A stretch of DNA of 64,000 nucleotides from Acidithiobacillus sp. HP-2 (GTDB taxonomy: Bacteria; Pseudomonadota; Gammaproteobacteria; Acidithiobacillales; Acidithiobacillaceae): contig NZ_JACKZA010000007.1 of the NCBI RefSeq assembly GCF_015100155.1, positions 1 to 64,000 of the forward strand. Direction: 5' to 3'. The notes below the pieces were generated by a model. That model was not told the DNA's origin. It was given only the letters and a program-made list of their open reading frames with translations, and searched no databases. Position numbers and translations under genes: made by a program. Below, one piece after another: positions 55,658 through 64,000 of the stretch; the stretch's first letter is position 1; the number at the start of each line of letters is the position of its first letter.

Positions 55658-57061
55658 ATGGAAGCGGCAAGATTGAAGATTCTGATCGTCGATGATGAAC
55701 CCGATATCTGCCAGACCCTGGCGGATATTCTCGAAGATGAAGGGTATCAGGTACAAACGGCGGGGAGTGCGGCGGCGGCAGAAGAATTTCTGCGCGACCA
55801 GATGGTGGATCTGGTCCTGCTGGATATCTGGATGCCCGGTGAAGATGGCATCACCCTGTTGCGGCGCTGGGCGGATGCGGGTCTGGAGCAGCCCGTGGTG
55901 ATGATGTCCGGCCACGCCACCATTGAAACCGCTGTCCAGGCGACCAAGCTGGGTGCTTATGATTTTGTCGAAAAGCCGCTGTCTTTGGACAAAACCCTGC
56001 TGACGGTTGCCCACGCTCTGGAGGCCAGCCGCCTGCAGCGCGAAAATCGCGACCTGCGTGCCCAAACCGGCTGGGTAGAACGGCCCAGCGGGGATAGTCC
56101 GGCTATCCGCCAGTTTCGGGAACAGCTCACCCGAGTCGCTGCGGTTGACTCCTGGGCCCTGTTGCTCGGCGAAGCGGGAAGCGGCAAGGAAGTTGCGGCC
56201 CGTTATCTGCACCGGCAGAGCCGTCGGGCACAGGGGCCTTTTGTGGACCTGCGTGCTGCCGCCATTGCCCGGCCCAATGTGGCTACGGAACTTTTTGGTA
56301 ATGAAACCCAGGGCAAGCTCATTCGTGGACGTCTGGAAGTCGCCCATGGCGGGACCCTGTTCATCGACGAAATAGCCGATATGGATCTGGAAACCCAGGC
56401 CCGTCTGTTTTCAGCCTTGCAGGAAAAACGCATCATTCGGGTGGGGGGCAGTACCCCCGTACCGGTCGATGTGCGGGTCATTGCCGGCAGTGCCCATGAT
56501 TTATCCCAGGCTGTACAAAACGGCCAGTTTCGCAGTGACCTGTACTATCGGCTGAGTGCCTTGCCCTTGCGGGTTCCGCCCTTGTCAGCGCGGACGGCGG
56601 ATATCCCGGTACTCATTGAAGAGTTTGTGCGGTTTTATGGTGCCCGGGATGGCCTGCCCGGCCGTCGTTTTGCGCCGGACAGCATGGATGTTCTCAACCA
56701 CTATCCCTGGCCGGGGAATGTTCGGGAACTGCAGAATCTGGTGGAGCGCCTGCTGATTCTGGCCGAAGGTCCGGAAATCAGTGCGGCAGAAATCGAAGGA
56801 GCGCTGGGTCTGGATAACCGCATGGCTCTCGCCAACAGCAACTTCGACGAGGACGACTTCGGCGGTACCCTCAAACGCGCCCGCGAACGCTTTGAACGGG
56901 CTTTCCTTGAGTATCATCTGGCGCGCAATGACTGGAATATTGCCCGCACCGCTGAAATCGTCGGGCTTGAACGGACCCATCTGTATCGTAAGCTGAAAAA
57001 TCTCAGTATTGCCCTCAAGGGCGAAAGAAGAGTTGGCGAAGACGGCGAAGAAGAGGATTGA
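55658..57061 (+). CDS. ntrX: NtrX-type response regulator lacking GAFTGA
   Basis: A 467-residue regulator: receiver with phospho-Asp 56 (LLDIWMP), AAA+ with Walker A GEAGSGKE (171-178), Walker B GGTLFIDEI, and a C-terminal Fis-type helix-turn-helix (AEIVGLERTHLYRKL). The GAFTGA loop that contacts sigma-54 is missing: ELFGNETQGKLIRGRLEVA runs straight on. So it probably works without sigma-54 or as a repressor/activator of another kind. 21 bases follow ntrY. Confidence 0.93.
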   Translation: MEAARLKILIVDDEPDICQTLADILEDEGYQVQTAGSAAAAEEFLRDQMVDLVLLDIWMPGEDGITLLRRWADAGLEQPVVMMSGHATIETAVQATKLGAYDFVEKPLSLDKTLLTVAHALEASRLQRENRDLRAQTGWVERPSGDSPAIRQFREQLTRVAAVDSWALLLGEAGSGKEVAARYLHRQSRRAQGPFVDLRAAAIARPNVATELFGNETQGKLIRGRLEVAHGGTLFIDEIADMDLETQARLFSALQEKRIIRVGGSTPVPVDVRVIAGSAHDLSQAVQNGQFRSDLYYRLSALPLRVPPLSARTADIPVLIEEFVRFYGARDGLPGRRFAPDSMDVLNHYPWPGNVRELQNLVERLLILAEGPEISAAEIEGALGLDNRMALANSNFDEDDFGGTLKRARERFERAFLEYHLARNDWNIARTAEIVGLERTHLYRKLKNLSIALKGERRVGEDGEEED

Positions 57062-57147
57062 ATTCAATACCAAAAACCCGCTCTATTGCGGATTCCTGTG
57101 ATCCTGCTTACAGTGGGCGCAATATTTTTAGCTACAGGAAGCCCGTT

Positions 57148-59367
57148 ATGACCCAGCAAAATACTTTGCCCACCAATGCCCCCGAGTTTTGTGCGGGAAT
57201 GCTCTACTTTGGTGAGAACTGGCCGGATTTCGACGAATACGGCAAATCCCCTGCCATTGCTGCGGATCATAAGGCGATTGCGAACCCCCAGGCACGGGAG
57301 GCGGTGTACCAGTCGCTGTTGTTGGCCGATGCTCTGCGTTATTGCACGCTGCAGGTCTGTACCGCCAAGTCGTCCGGCCATCCCGGGGGTTTTGCCTCCA
57401 GCGCGGAGGCCTATGCGGCCATGGTCATGCTTGGTCATACCAACATTGTCACGGAAGTGGGGCACCACGCGCCCGGCTTTTACAGTGCCATGTTTCTCGA
57501 CCGCTCCCTGGAAGCCATGGGTATTCAGAACATGAATGACATGATGGCGCGCTTCCGCGAACAGCATGGTCTGCTGGGTCATCTCTCCGGCGCTATTCCG
57601 GGTCTGTTGGCGCCTGCCGGTCCGCTGGGACAGGGGCAACATTTCGCCATGGCCGGGGCGCTGCTGCATCCCGGCACGCTGTTCCCGGTCACCATCGGCG
57701 ATGGCGGCTTTGGCGAACCGTATGTACTGAGCTCCATGAAACATTTTCACTTTGCCTATCCCCGGGTGACCAACTATCTGCCGATTCTGGTCTGGAATGG
57801 TTTCAGCCAGGAACATCATTCCATGGTCTCGCTGATGAGCAACGCGGAAATGATGGCCTACTGGCGGGCGCATGACTTTGATGAGGTCATTCTGGTTGAT
57901 GCCAAGGATTATGATGATGCCGGACAGGAAGGCGCCTATGTGGATTCCACGCGTTTCTCCTTCGGGCAACGCATGGCTTTCATGGAAGCGGTCCTGCGTG
58001 CTGCCGCCAAGGCCGCGCAAAATGCCTTGAATGGTCGTCACACCGCCTTCATCCTCAAACAGTTGAAGGGTGCCGGGGTGCATGTCTCCGGTGCCAAATC
58101 CCACAATTTGTATCCCAAGGACACTTTTGAGTCACCGGAAATCAAAGCTGCTTTGCAAAAGCGCGCGCTGAGTCCGGAGGCCTGGGCGCTGGTCCGCGAC
58201 AATTTCTCCCGTGCCGGAGGTGGTCCTGCTGCCAAAACCGTGGTGACCGAGCATGTGCTGGAAATCGCCCAATTGGGAGAGTTTCCCCTGCAGGATTTTG
58301 CCGTCGGAGAACAGGCCGTGCCGGCCACCGCCATGGGCGCACTGGTCGCCTGGCTGGGACAGCAGGACCCGCGCTTTGTGGTGAGCAATGCCGATGGTAA
58401 TGAAGCTTCAGCCATGAAGAACATTAATGATGCCCTGAAAATCCGCCATCCCACGGAAGATCCGCTCTACAACCAGCAGCCCGGAGGGCAGGTTTACGAG
58501 CCCCTCAACGAAGATGCCTGCGCGGGTCTGGCAGCGGGTCTGGCCCTGTTTGGCAGTCGTTCTCTGTGGTTGTCCTATGAGTCCTTTGCCATCAACGGCT
58601 GGCCGATTATGCAGACGGTGGGTCAGGCGATGGCCGAGCTGCGCCGCAAGACTCCCTCGACGGTATGCATGTTCACGGCGGGAGCCCTGGAGCAGGGCCG
58701 CAACGGCTGGACCCACCAACGTCCGGAAATCGAAAACTATTTCGCCGCGCAAATGCGCAATGGCAATTTGTTTCTGCTCTATCCCACGGATGCCAACGTC
58801 ATCCAGGCCGCCTATGAATACGCCGTGAATAGCGTCAACAAGTCGATGATTATCATTGCCTCGAAAAGCCCGCTGCCCGTGCATCTGAGCATGGCCGAAG
58901 CGCGTGCGGCAGTCCGCAAGGGCGCTGCAGTTCTTTATGAAGGGGCTGGCGGCACGCGCGGCACGGTAACTTTTGCCGTTACCGGAGACATGGTGTTGAT
59001 GCCGGTGTTCGCCGCCCGCGAGATCCTGGAAAAAGAAGGGTACGGGGTGCGTATTGTTTCCGTCATCAATCCCCGTCAGTTGTATCGCCCCTCGGATGTG
59101 GCTGCGCATACCGTATCCGAGCCGGATACGGATTTCATGGCTGATGCGGAATTCCACCAGTTGTTTGCCGGCGACATGTTACTGACCATCGGCGGTGGCG
59201 GTTCCGGAGCGCTGGAGCCGGTGCTCTTACGCAGTCGCGCGGCGTATCGCGATACCCTGGCCTGGCAGCGCGGTGAAACCACCGCCAGCGCGGGTGAACT
59301 GATGGCTTTCAATGGGATTACGGCGGATGCCATTCTCAGCAAGGTGCGGAGTTTTGGTGGGCAGTAA
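57148..59367 (+). CDS. Transketolase/phosphoketolase-like ThDP enzyme
   Basis: A 739-residue thiamine-diphosphate enzyme. The ThDP motif GDGGFGEP...LPILVWNG (about 195-230) and GPLGQGQHF are seen; the central SNADGNEASAM and C-terminal LLYPTDANVI, GYGVRIVSVINP are transketolase/phosphoketolase-like. Similar proteins are called xylulose-5-phosphate 3-epimerase or phosphoketolase by automatic annotation, so the reaction is open. ATG at 57148, eight bases after AGGA, is chosen over the upstream frame to 57058. Confidence 0.78.
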   Translation: MTQQNTLPTNAPEFCAGMLYFGENWPDFDEYGKSPAIAADHKAIANPQAREAVYQSLLLADALRYCTLQVCTAKSSGHPGGFASSAEAYAAMVMLGHTNIVTEVGHHAPGFYSAMFLDRSLEAMGIQNMNDMMARFREQHGLLGHLSGAIPGLLAPAGPLGQGQHFAMAGALLHPGTLFPVTIGDGGFGEPYVLSSMKHFHFAYPRVTNYLPILVWNGFSQEHHSMVSLMSNAEMMAYWRAHDFDEVILVDAKDYDDAGQEGAYVDSTRFSFGQRMAFMEAVLRAAAKAAQNALNGRHTAFILKQLKGAGVHVSGAKSHNLYPKDTFESPEIKAALQKRALSPEAWALVRDNFSRAGGGPAAKTVVTEHVLEIAQLGEFPLQDFAVGEQAVPATAMGALVAWLGQQDPRFVVSNADGNEASAMKNINDALKIRHPTEDPLYNQQPGGQVYEPLNEDACAGLAAGLALFGSRSLWLSYESFAINGWPIMQTVGQAMAELRRKTPSTVCMFTAGALEQGRNGWTHQRPEIENYFAAQMRNGNLFLLYPTDANVIQAAYEYAVNSVNKSMIIIASKSPLPVHLSMAEARAAVRKGAAVLYEGAGGTRGTVTFAVTGDMVLMPVFAAREILEKEGYGVRIVSVINPRQLYRPSDVAAHTVSEPDTDFMADAEFHQLFAGDMLLTIGGGGSGALEPVLLRSRAAYRDTLAWQRGETTASAGELMAFNGITADAILSKVRSFGGQ

Positions 59368-60697
59368 TCCCCGGGAAACCCGTACCAAAATCATCGTCAT
59401 TGATGATGATCCCACCGGCTCGCAGACGGTCCATTCCTGCCTGCTGCTGACCCGATGGGATCCTGAGACCCTGCGGGAAGCCTTGCAGGATGATTCCCCG
59501 CTCTTTTTTGTTTTGAGTAATACCCGGGGCATGAGCGCCGTCCGTGCCGAACAGGTCACCCGGGAAATCTGCCGCAACCTGCATGTGGCTCTGGAGCCGT
59601 TGGCCAATAACGGACAGCCGGTGCAACCATTGCTGGTGAGTCGCTCGGATTCGACCTTGCGCGGCCATTATCCGGTCGAAACTGATGTGATGGCTGAGGA
59701 GTTGGGACCTTTTGATGCGCATTTTCTGGTTCCGGCATTTTTTGAAGGGGGGCGCATTACCCGTGACAGCACCCATTATGTCATCCAGAACGGGGTAGAA
59801 GTTCCCGCCCATGAAACCGAATTTGCCCGGGATTCGGTGTTTGCCTTTCAGCATAGTTATCTGCCCGATTATGTGGCCGAAAAAACCCACGGACGCATTC
59901 CTGCGGAGCAGGTGCAACGCTTGCGTCTGGCGGATTTGCGCGCCGGTTGCCTGGCGCAGCTTTTGGCACTCAAAAATAATACCTGTGTGGTCGTGGACGC
60001 CGTGGAAGCGGCAGATCTGCACACCTTTGCCCGGGATTTGCGGGCTGCTGCCGGGCAGGGCAAGCGTTTTCTGTTCCGAAGTGCGGCCAGCTTGCTGACC
60101 GCACTGGCCGATCTGCCGCCCCAGCTGGTGCCTGCGGAAAACATGGCACAACTGGTACGCGGGGGTAAAGCCGGAGCCATTCTGGTCGGTTCTCATGTGC
60201 GTAAAACCACCGAGCAGCTCAGCCGCTTGCTGGAGGAATCGGGTCTGCAAGGACTGGAGGTAGAGGTGGATGCCTGCAGCGGTGAGGCGGGCAAAAAGCA
60301 GTTAACCCATCTTCTCGATCAGGCCGCCAGGCTTCACGCTCAGGGCCTGGACCTGGTGATTTACACCAGCCGCAGTGAACGCCAGTTTGCCGATCAGGCG
60401 ACACGTCTGGCTTTCGGTGAAACCGTATCGGCTTTTCTCATGGATCTGTTGCGTGGTCTGCCCGAAGATCTGGGTTTCCTCATCAGCAAGGGTGGTATCA
60501 CGTCCAATGATGTTCTGAGTAGCGGGCTGGCGCTGCGCAAGGCGCGGGTCATGGGGCAGATTTTGCCCGGCTGCTCGGTGGTTCAGTGCCCGCATGATCA
60601 TCCACGCTATCCGGATCTGCCGGTGGTGATATTTCCCGGTAACGTCGGGGATGCCGAAAGTCTTGCCTTGGCACGGCGTCGCCTGCGCGGTCGGTGA
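59357..60697 (+). CDS. DUF1537 / four-carbon-acid sugar kinase family protein
   Basis: A 446-residue protein: IIVIDDDPTGSQTVH, FVLSNTRGMS, SRSDSTLRGHYP and C-terminal FLISKGGITSNDVLSSGL, PVVIFPGNVGD. Known members phosphorylate D-threonate or D-erythronate. GTG at 59357 lies five bases after GGAG and overlaps the transketolase-like gene by 11. Substrate here is unknown. Confidence 0.9.
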   Translation: MGSNPRETRTKIIVIDDDPTGSQTVHSCLLLTRWDPETLREALQDDSPLFFVLSNTRGMSAVRAEQVTREICRNLHVALEPLANNGQPVQPLLVSRSDSTLRGHYPVETDVMAEELGPFDAHFLVPAFFEGGRITRDSTHYVIQNGVEVPAHETEFARDSVFAFQHSYLPDYVAEKTHGRIPAEQVQRLRLADLRAGCLAQLLALKNNTCVVVDAVEAADLHTFARDLRAAAGQGKRFLFRSAASLLTALADLPPQLVPAENMAQLVRGGKAGAILVGSHVRKTTEQLSRLLEESGLQGLEVEVDACSGEAGKKQLTHLLDQAARLHAQGLDLVIYTSRSERQFADQATRLAFGETVSAFLMDLLRGLPEDLGFLISKGGITSNDVLSSGLALRKARVMGQILPGCSVVQCPHDHPRYPDLPVVIFPGNVGDAESLALARRRLRGR

Positions 60698-60709
60698 AGG
60701 GCGCAAATC

Positions 60710-62182
60710 ATGGCGGGCAGTCCTGATTCCGAGCATGCCGCATTTCTCAGCGCCCTCCGCGCCCTATTGCCGGACGATGGCCTGCTGACGCAGAGCGAGG
60801 ACCTGCATCCTTACGAATGTGATGGTTTGTCGGTGCTCAGGGAGCTGCCTCTGGCGGTGGTCCTCCCCCGTCATCGAGCAGAGGTACAGGCTGTTCTGAA
60901 AATCTGTCAGCAGTATGCTGTGGCGGTGGTTCCCAGAGGGGCGGGCACCGGCTTATCCGGTGGCGCTCGTCCCTGCGCCGGGGCCATTGTGCTTTCCCTG
61001 GCGCGACTCAAGCAGATTCGGGCGCTGGACACCAGCAACCGTACGGCCCGGGTGCAGCCGGGAGTGCGCAATCTGGCCATCAGTGAAGCAGCGCGGCCCA
61101 TGGGCCTGTACTATGCGCCGGATCCTTCCTCCCAGATCGCCTGTACCATTGGCGGCAATGTGGCAGAAAATTCCGGCGGGGTACATTGTCTGAAATACGG
61201 CTTGACGGTCCACAATGTGCTGGCTCTGGAAGTGCTGGATGCATCGGGCGAACGTCTGGAGATCGGCAGTCAGGCGCCGGACAGTCCCGGCTATGATCTG
61301 CTGGCGCTGATGATGGGTTCGGAAGGATTGCTGGGTATCGTGACCGAATGTACGTTGCGCTTGCTGCCGGTTCCCGAAAATACCCTGGTATTGCTGGCGG
61401 CCTTTGCCTCGGTGGTGGCGGCGGCAGACGCGGTGAGTGCCATCATTGCGGCAGGAATCATTCCGGCCGGGCTGGAAATGATGGACCAACTCGCCATAGA
61501 AGCCGCCGAAGATTTTGTGCATGCCGGTTACCCCCGCGATGCCGCTGCCATTTTGCTCTGCGAACTGGATGGGACCGAGGCAGAACTTCAGGAACGCCTG
61601 CGCGCCGTGGAAAAGTTGTTACAGCGGCAAGGGGCTACCAGCATCCGTATTGCCGCTGATGCCGAAACCCGGCTGTTACTCTGGAAAGGCCGCAAGGCCG
61701 CGTTTCCGGCGGTGGGTCGTCTGGCCCCGGATTATTACTGTATGGATGGGACCATCCCGCGCAAGCGTTTGGCGGAAGTGCTCGAACAAATCGCGATCTG
61801 GTCGGCCGAATATGGTTTGCGGGTCGCCAATGTGTTTCACGCTGGCGATGGCAACCTGCACCCGCTCATCCTCTATGACGCCAATGTGGAAGAGCAGTTG
61901 CATGCTGCAGAAGCCCTCGGTCAACGCATTCTCGAACTGTGTGTGGCGGTCGGTGGCAGTATCACTGGAGAGCACGGTGTCGGCGTAGAAAAACTGGACA
62001 GCATGTGCGCCCAGTTTACGCCTGCCGAGCTGGCCCAGTTGCACCGCATCAAGGCGGCCTTTGATCCCGAAGGGCGGCTGAATCCGGGCAAGGCCGTCCC
62101 CAGTCTGCATCGCTGCGCAGAACTGGGAGCCATGCATGTGCATCATGGTCAATTACCTTTCCCGGAACTGGAGCGCTTTTAA
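60710..62182 (+). CDS. glcD: Glycolate oxidase FAD-binding subunit GlcD
   Basis: A 490-residue FAD oxidase. PCMH FAD-binding domain with VPRGAGTGLSGGA, IGGNVAENSGGVHCLKYG and GSEGLLGIVTE; C-terminal cap with NVFHAGDGNLHP and GEHGVGVEK. It oxidises glycolate or a related 2-hydroxy acid with GlcE and GlcF. Confidence 0.95.
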   Translation: MAGSPDSEHAAFLSALRALLPDDGLLTQSEDLHPYECDGLSVLRELPLAVVLPRHRAEVQAVLKICQQYAVAVVPRGAGTGLSGGARPCAGAIVLSLARLKQIRALDTSNRTARVQPGVRNLAISEAARPMGLYYAPDPSSQIACTIGGNVAENSGGVHCLKYGLTVHNVLALEVLDASGERLEIGSQAPDSPGYDLLALMMGSEGLLGIVTECTLRLLPVPENTLVLLAAFASVVAAADAVSAIIAAGIIPAGLEMMDQLAIEAAEDFVHAGYPRDAAAILLCELDGTEAELQERLRAVEKLLQRQGATSIRIAADAETRLLLWKGRKAAFPAVGRLAPDYYCMDGTIPRKRLAEVLEQIAIWSAEYGLRVANVFHAGDGNLHPLILYDANVEEQLHAAEALGQRILELCVAVGGSITGEHGVGVEKLDSMCAQFTPAELAQLHRIKAAFDPEGRLNPGKAVPSLHRCAELGAMHVHHGQLPFPELERF

Positions 62183-62183
62183 G

Positions 62184-63248
62184 ATGGATCAGCGCGAGCG
62201 TTTGCAGGAACAGGTCCGCGAAGCCTTTCAGCAGTCGCGTCCCCTGCAGATTCAGGGGGCCGGGACCAAGCGCTTTTACGGCAGAAAAACTGCTGATGCG
62301 GAACCGTTGCTATTGCGGGAGCATCAAGGGATTGTGGATTACGAACCCAGTGAACTGTTTGTGACCCTGCGGGCCGGGACAAGCCTGCAGACCTTGCAGG
62401 AACAGTTGGCCGAAGCTGGCCAGATGCTGCCCTTCGAGCCGCCTTTTTTCGGGGCGGAAGCTACCATCGGTGGCACCCTGGCCTGTGGTTTTTCCGGTCC
62501 ACGGCGGCCTTATGCGGGTTCTGCCCGGGATTACGTGCTGGGTGTGCACATGCTCAATGGTCTGGGAGAATCTTTGCGCTTTGGCGGACAGGTCATGAAA
62601 AATGTGGCGGGCTATGATGTATCCCGTCTACTGGTAGGGTCTTTGGGTACCCTCGGCATTTTGCTGGAGGTGACGCTCAAAGTGTTGCCGCGTCCCGAGC
62701 GGGAGCTCACCCTGGTACACGACACCGACATGGCTACAGCCATTGTCCGGATGAATCAATGGGCGGGCCAGCCCCTGCCCTTGTCAGCCAGTGCCTGGGA
62801 TGGGGCCCACTTGTACCTGCGTCTGTCGGGGACGGAGAAAGCCGTCGCAGCGGCGCAGAGCAAAATCGGTGGAGCGGTGCTGGACGAAAACGACGGCATC
62901 CTTTTCTGGAAAAATCTGCGTGAACATCGCCATGTATTTTTTCAGGGAAGCGCAGCACTCTGGCGGCTGGCAGTAGCGCCCGCCACGCCCCCCCTGGCTC
63001 TGCCCGGACAGACGCTTATTGAATGGGGTGGTGGACAGCGCTGGCTGCGCGGTCAACGGGATGCCAGCGCCCTGCAGACGCTGGCGGCTGAGCATGGCGG
63101 ACACGCCACCCTGTTTCGCGGCGGTGACCATGCCAAAGAGGTGTTCCAGCCTTTGCCGCCAGCCCTGTTCGCCCTGCATCAACGCCTGAAAAATGCGTTT
63201 GATCCGCACGGTATTTTGAATCCTGGTCGCCTGTACGCGGCCCTATAG
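62184..63248 (+). CDS. glcE: Glycolate oxidase FAD-binding subunit GlcE
   Basis: A 354-residue GlcE homologue: GAGTKRFYG, FEPPFFGAEATIGGTLACG, and KNVAGYDVSRLLVGSLGTLGI. Smaller than GlcD and without its C-terminal cap, as usual. ATG one base after the glcD stop. Confidence 0.94.
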   Translation: MDQRERLQEQVREAFQQSRPLQIQGAGTKRFYGRKTADAEPLLLREHQGIVDYEPSELFVTLRAGTSLQTLQEQLAEAGQMLPFEPPFFGAEATIGGTLACGFSGPRRPYAGSARDYVLGVHMLNGLGESLRFGGQVMKNVAGYDVSRLLVGSLGTLGILLEVTLKVLPRPERELTLVHDTDMATAIVRMNQWAGQPLPLSASAWDGAHLYLRLSGTEKAVAAAQSKIGGAVLDENDGILFWKNLREHRHVFFQGSAALWRLAVAPATPPLALPGQTLIEWGGGQRWLRGQRDASALQTLAAEHGGHATLFRGGDHAKEVFQPLPPALFALHQRLKNAFDPHGILNPGRLYAAL

Positions 63249-63256
63249 AGAAGCCT

Positions 63257-64000
63257 ATGCAAACCCGGATTGCTCCCCGTTTTGAGAATGACGCCGACAT
63301 TGTCGAAGCGGACAGTATTTTGCGGAGTTGCGTCCATTGCGGTTTTTGCACGGCAACCTGTCCCACCTATCAGCTACTGGGTGACGAACTGGACGGTCCC
63401 CGTGGCCGTATTTATCTCATCAAAGAGTTCCTGGCCGGCACGCCCGCCAGCGCTGAAACCCTCAAACATCTGGATCGTTGCCTGACTTGCCGCGCTTGTG
63501 AAACGACTTGTCCGTCCGGGGTACGCTATGCCCGCCTGGCGGAAATTGGTCGTGAACATCTGGAAAACGAAATTCCGCGTCAGGCCCTCGAGCGCCTGAA
63601 GCGCAATATGCTGCGTGCGGTGGTTCCTCATCCCGCGCGTTTTCGTCTGGCGCTGCAACTGGGGACCCTGTTCAAACCCTTTTTGCCGGAAGCCCTCGCC
63701 CGGAACATACCCGAATGGCCTGGCACAGCGCTTCCGGTGCCGCATCTGCTGCAAGCTGCGACGTCCGACCACCGGCCCACGGTGCTTGCCCTTGCGGGTT
63801 GTGTGCAAAGCGTCATGACGCCGCAAACCGAAGCGGCTCTGGAGCAGATTGCTGACCGGCTCGGTTATCACGTGGAAGTTCCCCCCGAGGCGGGGTGTTG
63901 TGGTGCCCTGAGTTTGCATCTCAACGCCCGCGCCGAAGCGCAGGATTACATGCGTCGGAATATTGATGCCTGGTGGCCGCATATCATAGCCGGTGCGGAG
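63257..64000 (+). CDS. glcF: Glycolate oxidase iron-sulfur subunit GlcF (cut by window end)
   Basis: The first 248 residues are seen. Two [4Fe-4S] motifs: CVHCGFCTATCPTY and CLTCRACETTCPSG, then the CCG-domain segments LALAGCVQSVM and EAGCCGAL. It passes electrons from GlcDE to the quinone pool. The gene continues past 64000. Confidence 0.94.
   Translation, partial: MQTRIAPRFENDADIVEADSILRSCVHCGFCTATCPTYQLLGDELDGPRGRIYLIKEFLAGTPASAETLKHLDRCLTCRACETTCPSGVRYARLAEIGREHLENEIPRQALERLKRNMLRAVVPHPARFRLALQLGTLFKPFLPEALARNIPEWPGTALPVPHLLQAATSDHRPTVLALAGCVQSVMTPQTEAALEQIADRLGYHVEVPPEAGCCGALSLHLNARAEAQDYMRRNIDAWWPHIIAGAE

Noticed and set aside
57064-58104. 346-codon minus-strand frame, and 39226-40170 likewise
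   Set aside because: Antisense to the transketolase-like gene and the large oxidoreductase; high-GC third-position bias explains the open frames.

Overview
The window looks like a chromosomal contig from an acidophilic, autotrophic sulfur/iron oxidiser of the Acidithiobacillus type. This is inferred from gene content and protein style (DsrE-like periplasmic protein beside a porin, glycolate oxidase beside a transketolase-like enzyme, Proteobacteria-type minCDE, ntrYX, hemL and mnmE); no rRNA or other decisive marker is present. Base 1 is a real contig end: the first 30 bases are a leftover Nextera sequencing adapter. The right end cuts through glcF.

Left part (0-15.6 kb, accessory): a broken IS1182-type transposase, a Uma2-type nuclease, then two overlapping genes for unusual membrane proteins that join a GspE/MshE N-terminal-like domain to three and two copies of a DUF202 module built from RT heptads. 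Next come a porin/DsrE operon, a sugar-porter MFS transporter, a five-domain globin-GAF-GGDEF-EAL-CZB signalling protein with a small overlapping upstream gene, a PilZ protein, ettA and a lone TonB-dependent receptor. Three loci here have (or may have) c-di-GMP-linked domains.

Origin region (15.8-38 kb): rpmH-rnpA-yidD-yidC-mnmE points toward dnaA rather than away from it and lies about 12 kb from it. In between are hsp20 (with a sigma-32-like promoter), lpxL, nadD-rsfS-rlmH-lipoprotein-OmpA-like-maf-rng, the thiD-thiE-hemL-HIT-comEA operon, a membrane haem-c protein and an SDR. dnaA-dnaN-recF-gyrB follows. Exact and near-exact DnaA boxes flank the SDR-dnaA block on both sides, suggesting a bipartite origin.

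Right part (38-64 kb, mostly housekeeping): an LpxH-type phosphoesterase, a very large fused flavin/iron-sulfur oxidoreductase, a 199-bp near-palindromic repeat, minCDE, ferredoxin, topA, smg, dprA and a LysM protein. The opposite strand carries def-fmt-rsmB-DUF4390-ntrY-ntrX, where NtrX lacks the GAFTGA loop. The final run, a transketolase-like enzyme, a DUF1537 kinase and glcDEF, looks like one metabolic unit for glycolate and sugar-acid salvage linked to CO2 fixation.

No tRNA, rRNA or CRISPR array was seen.
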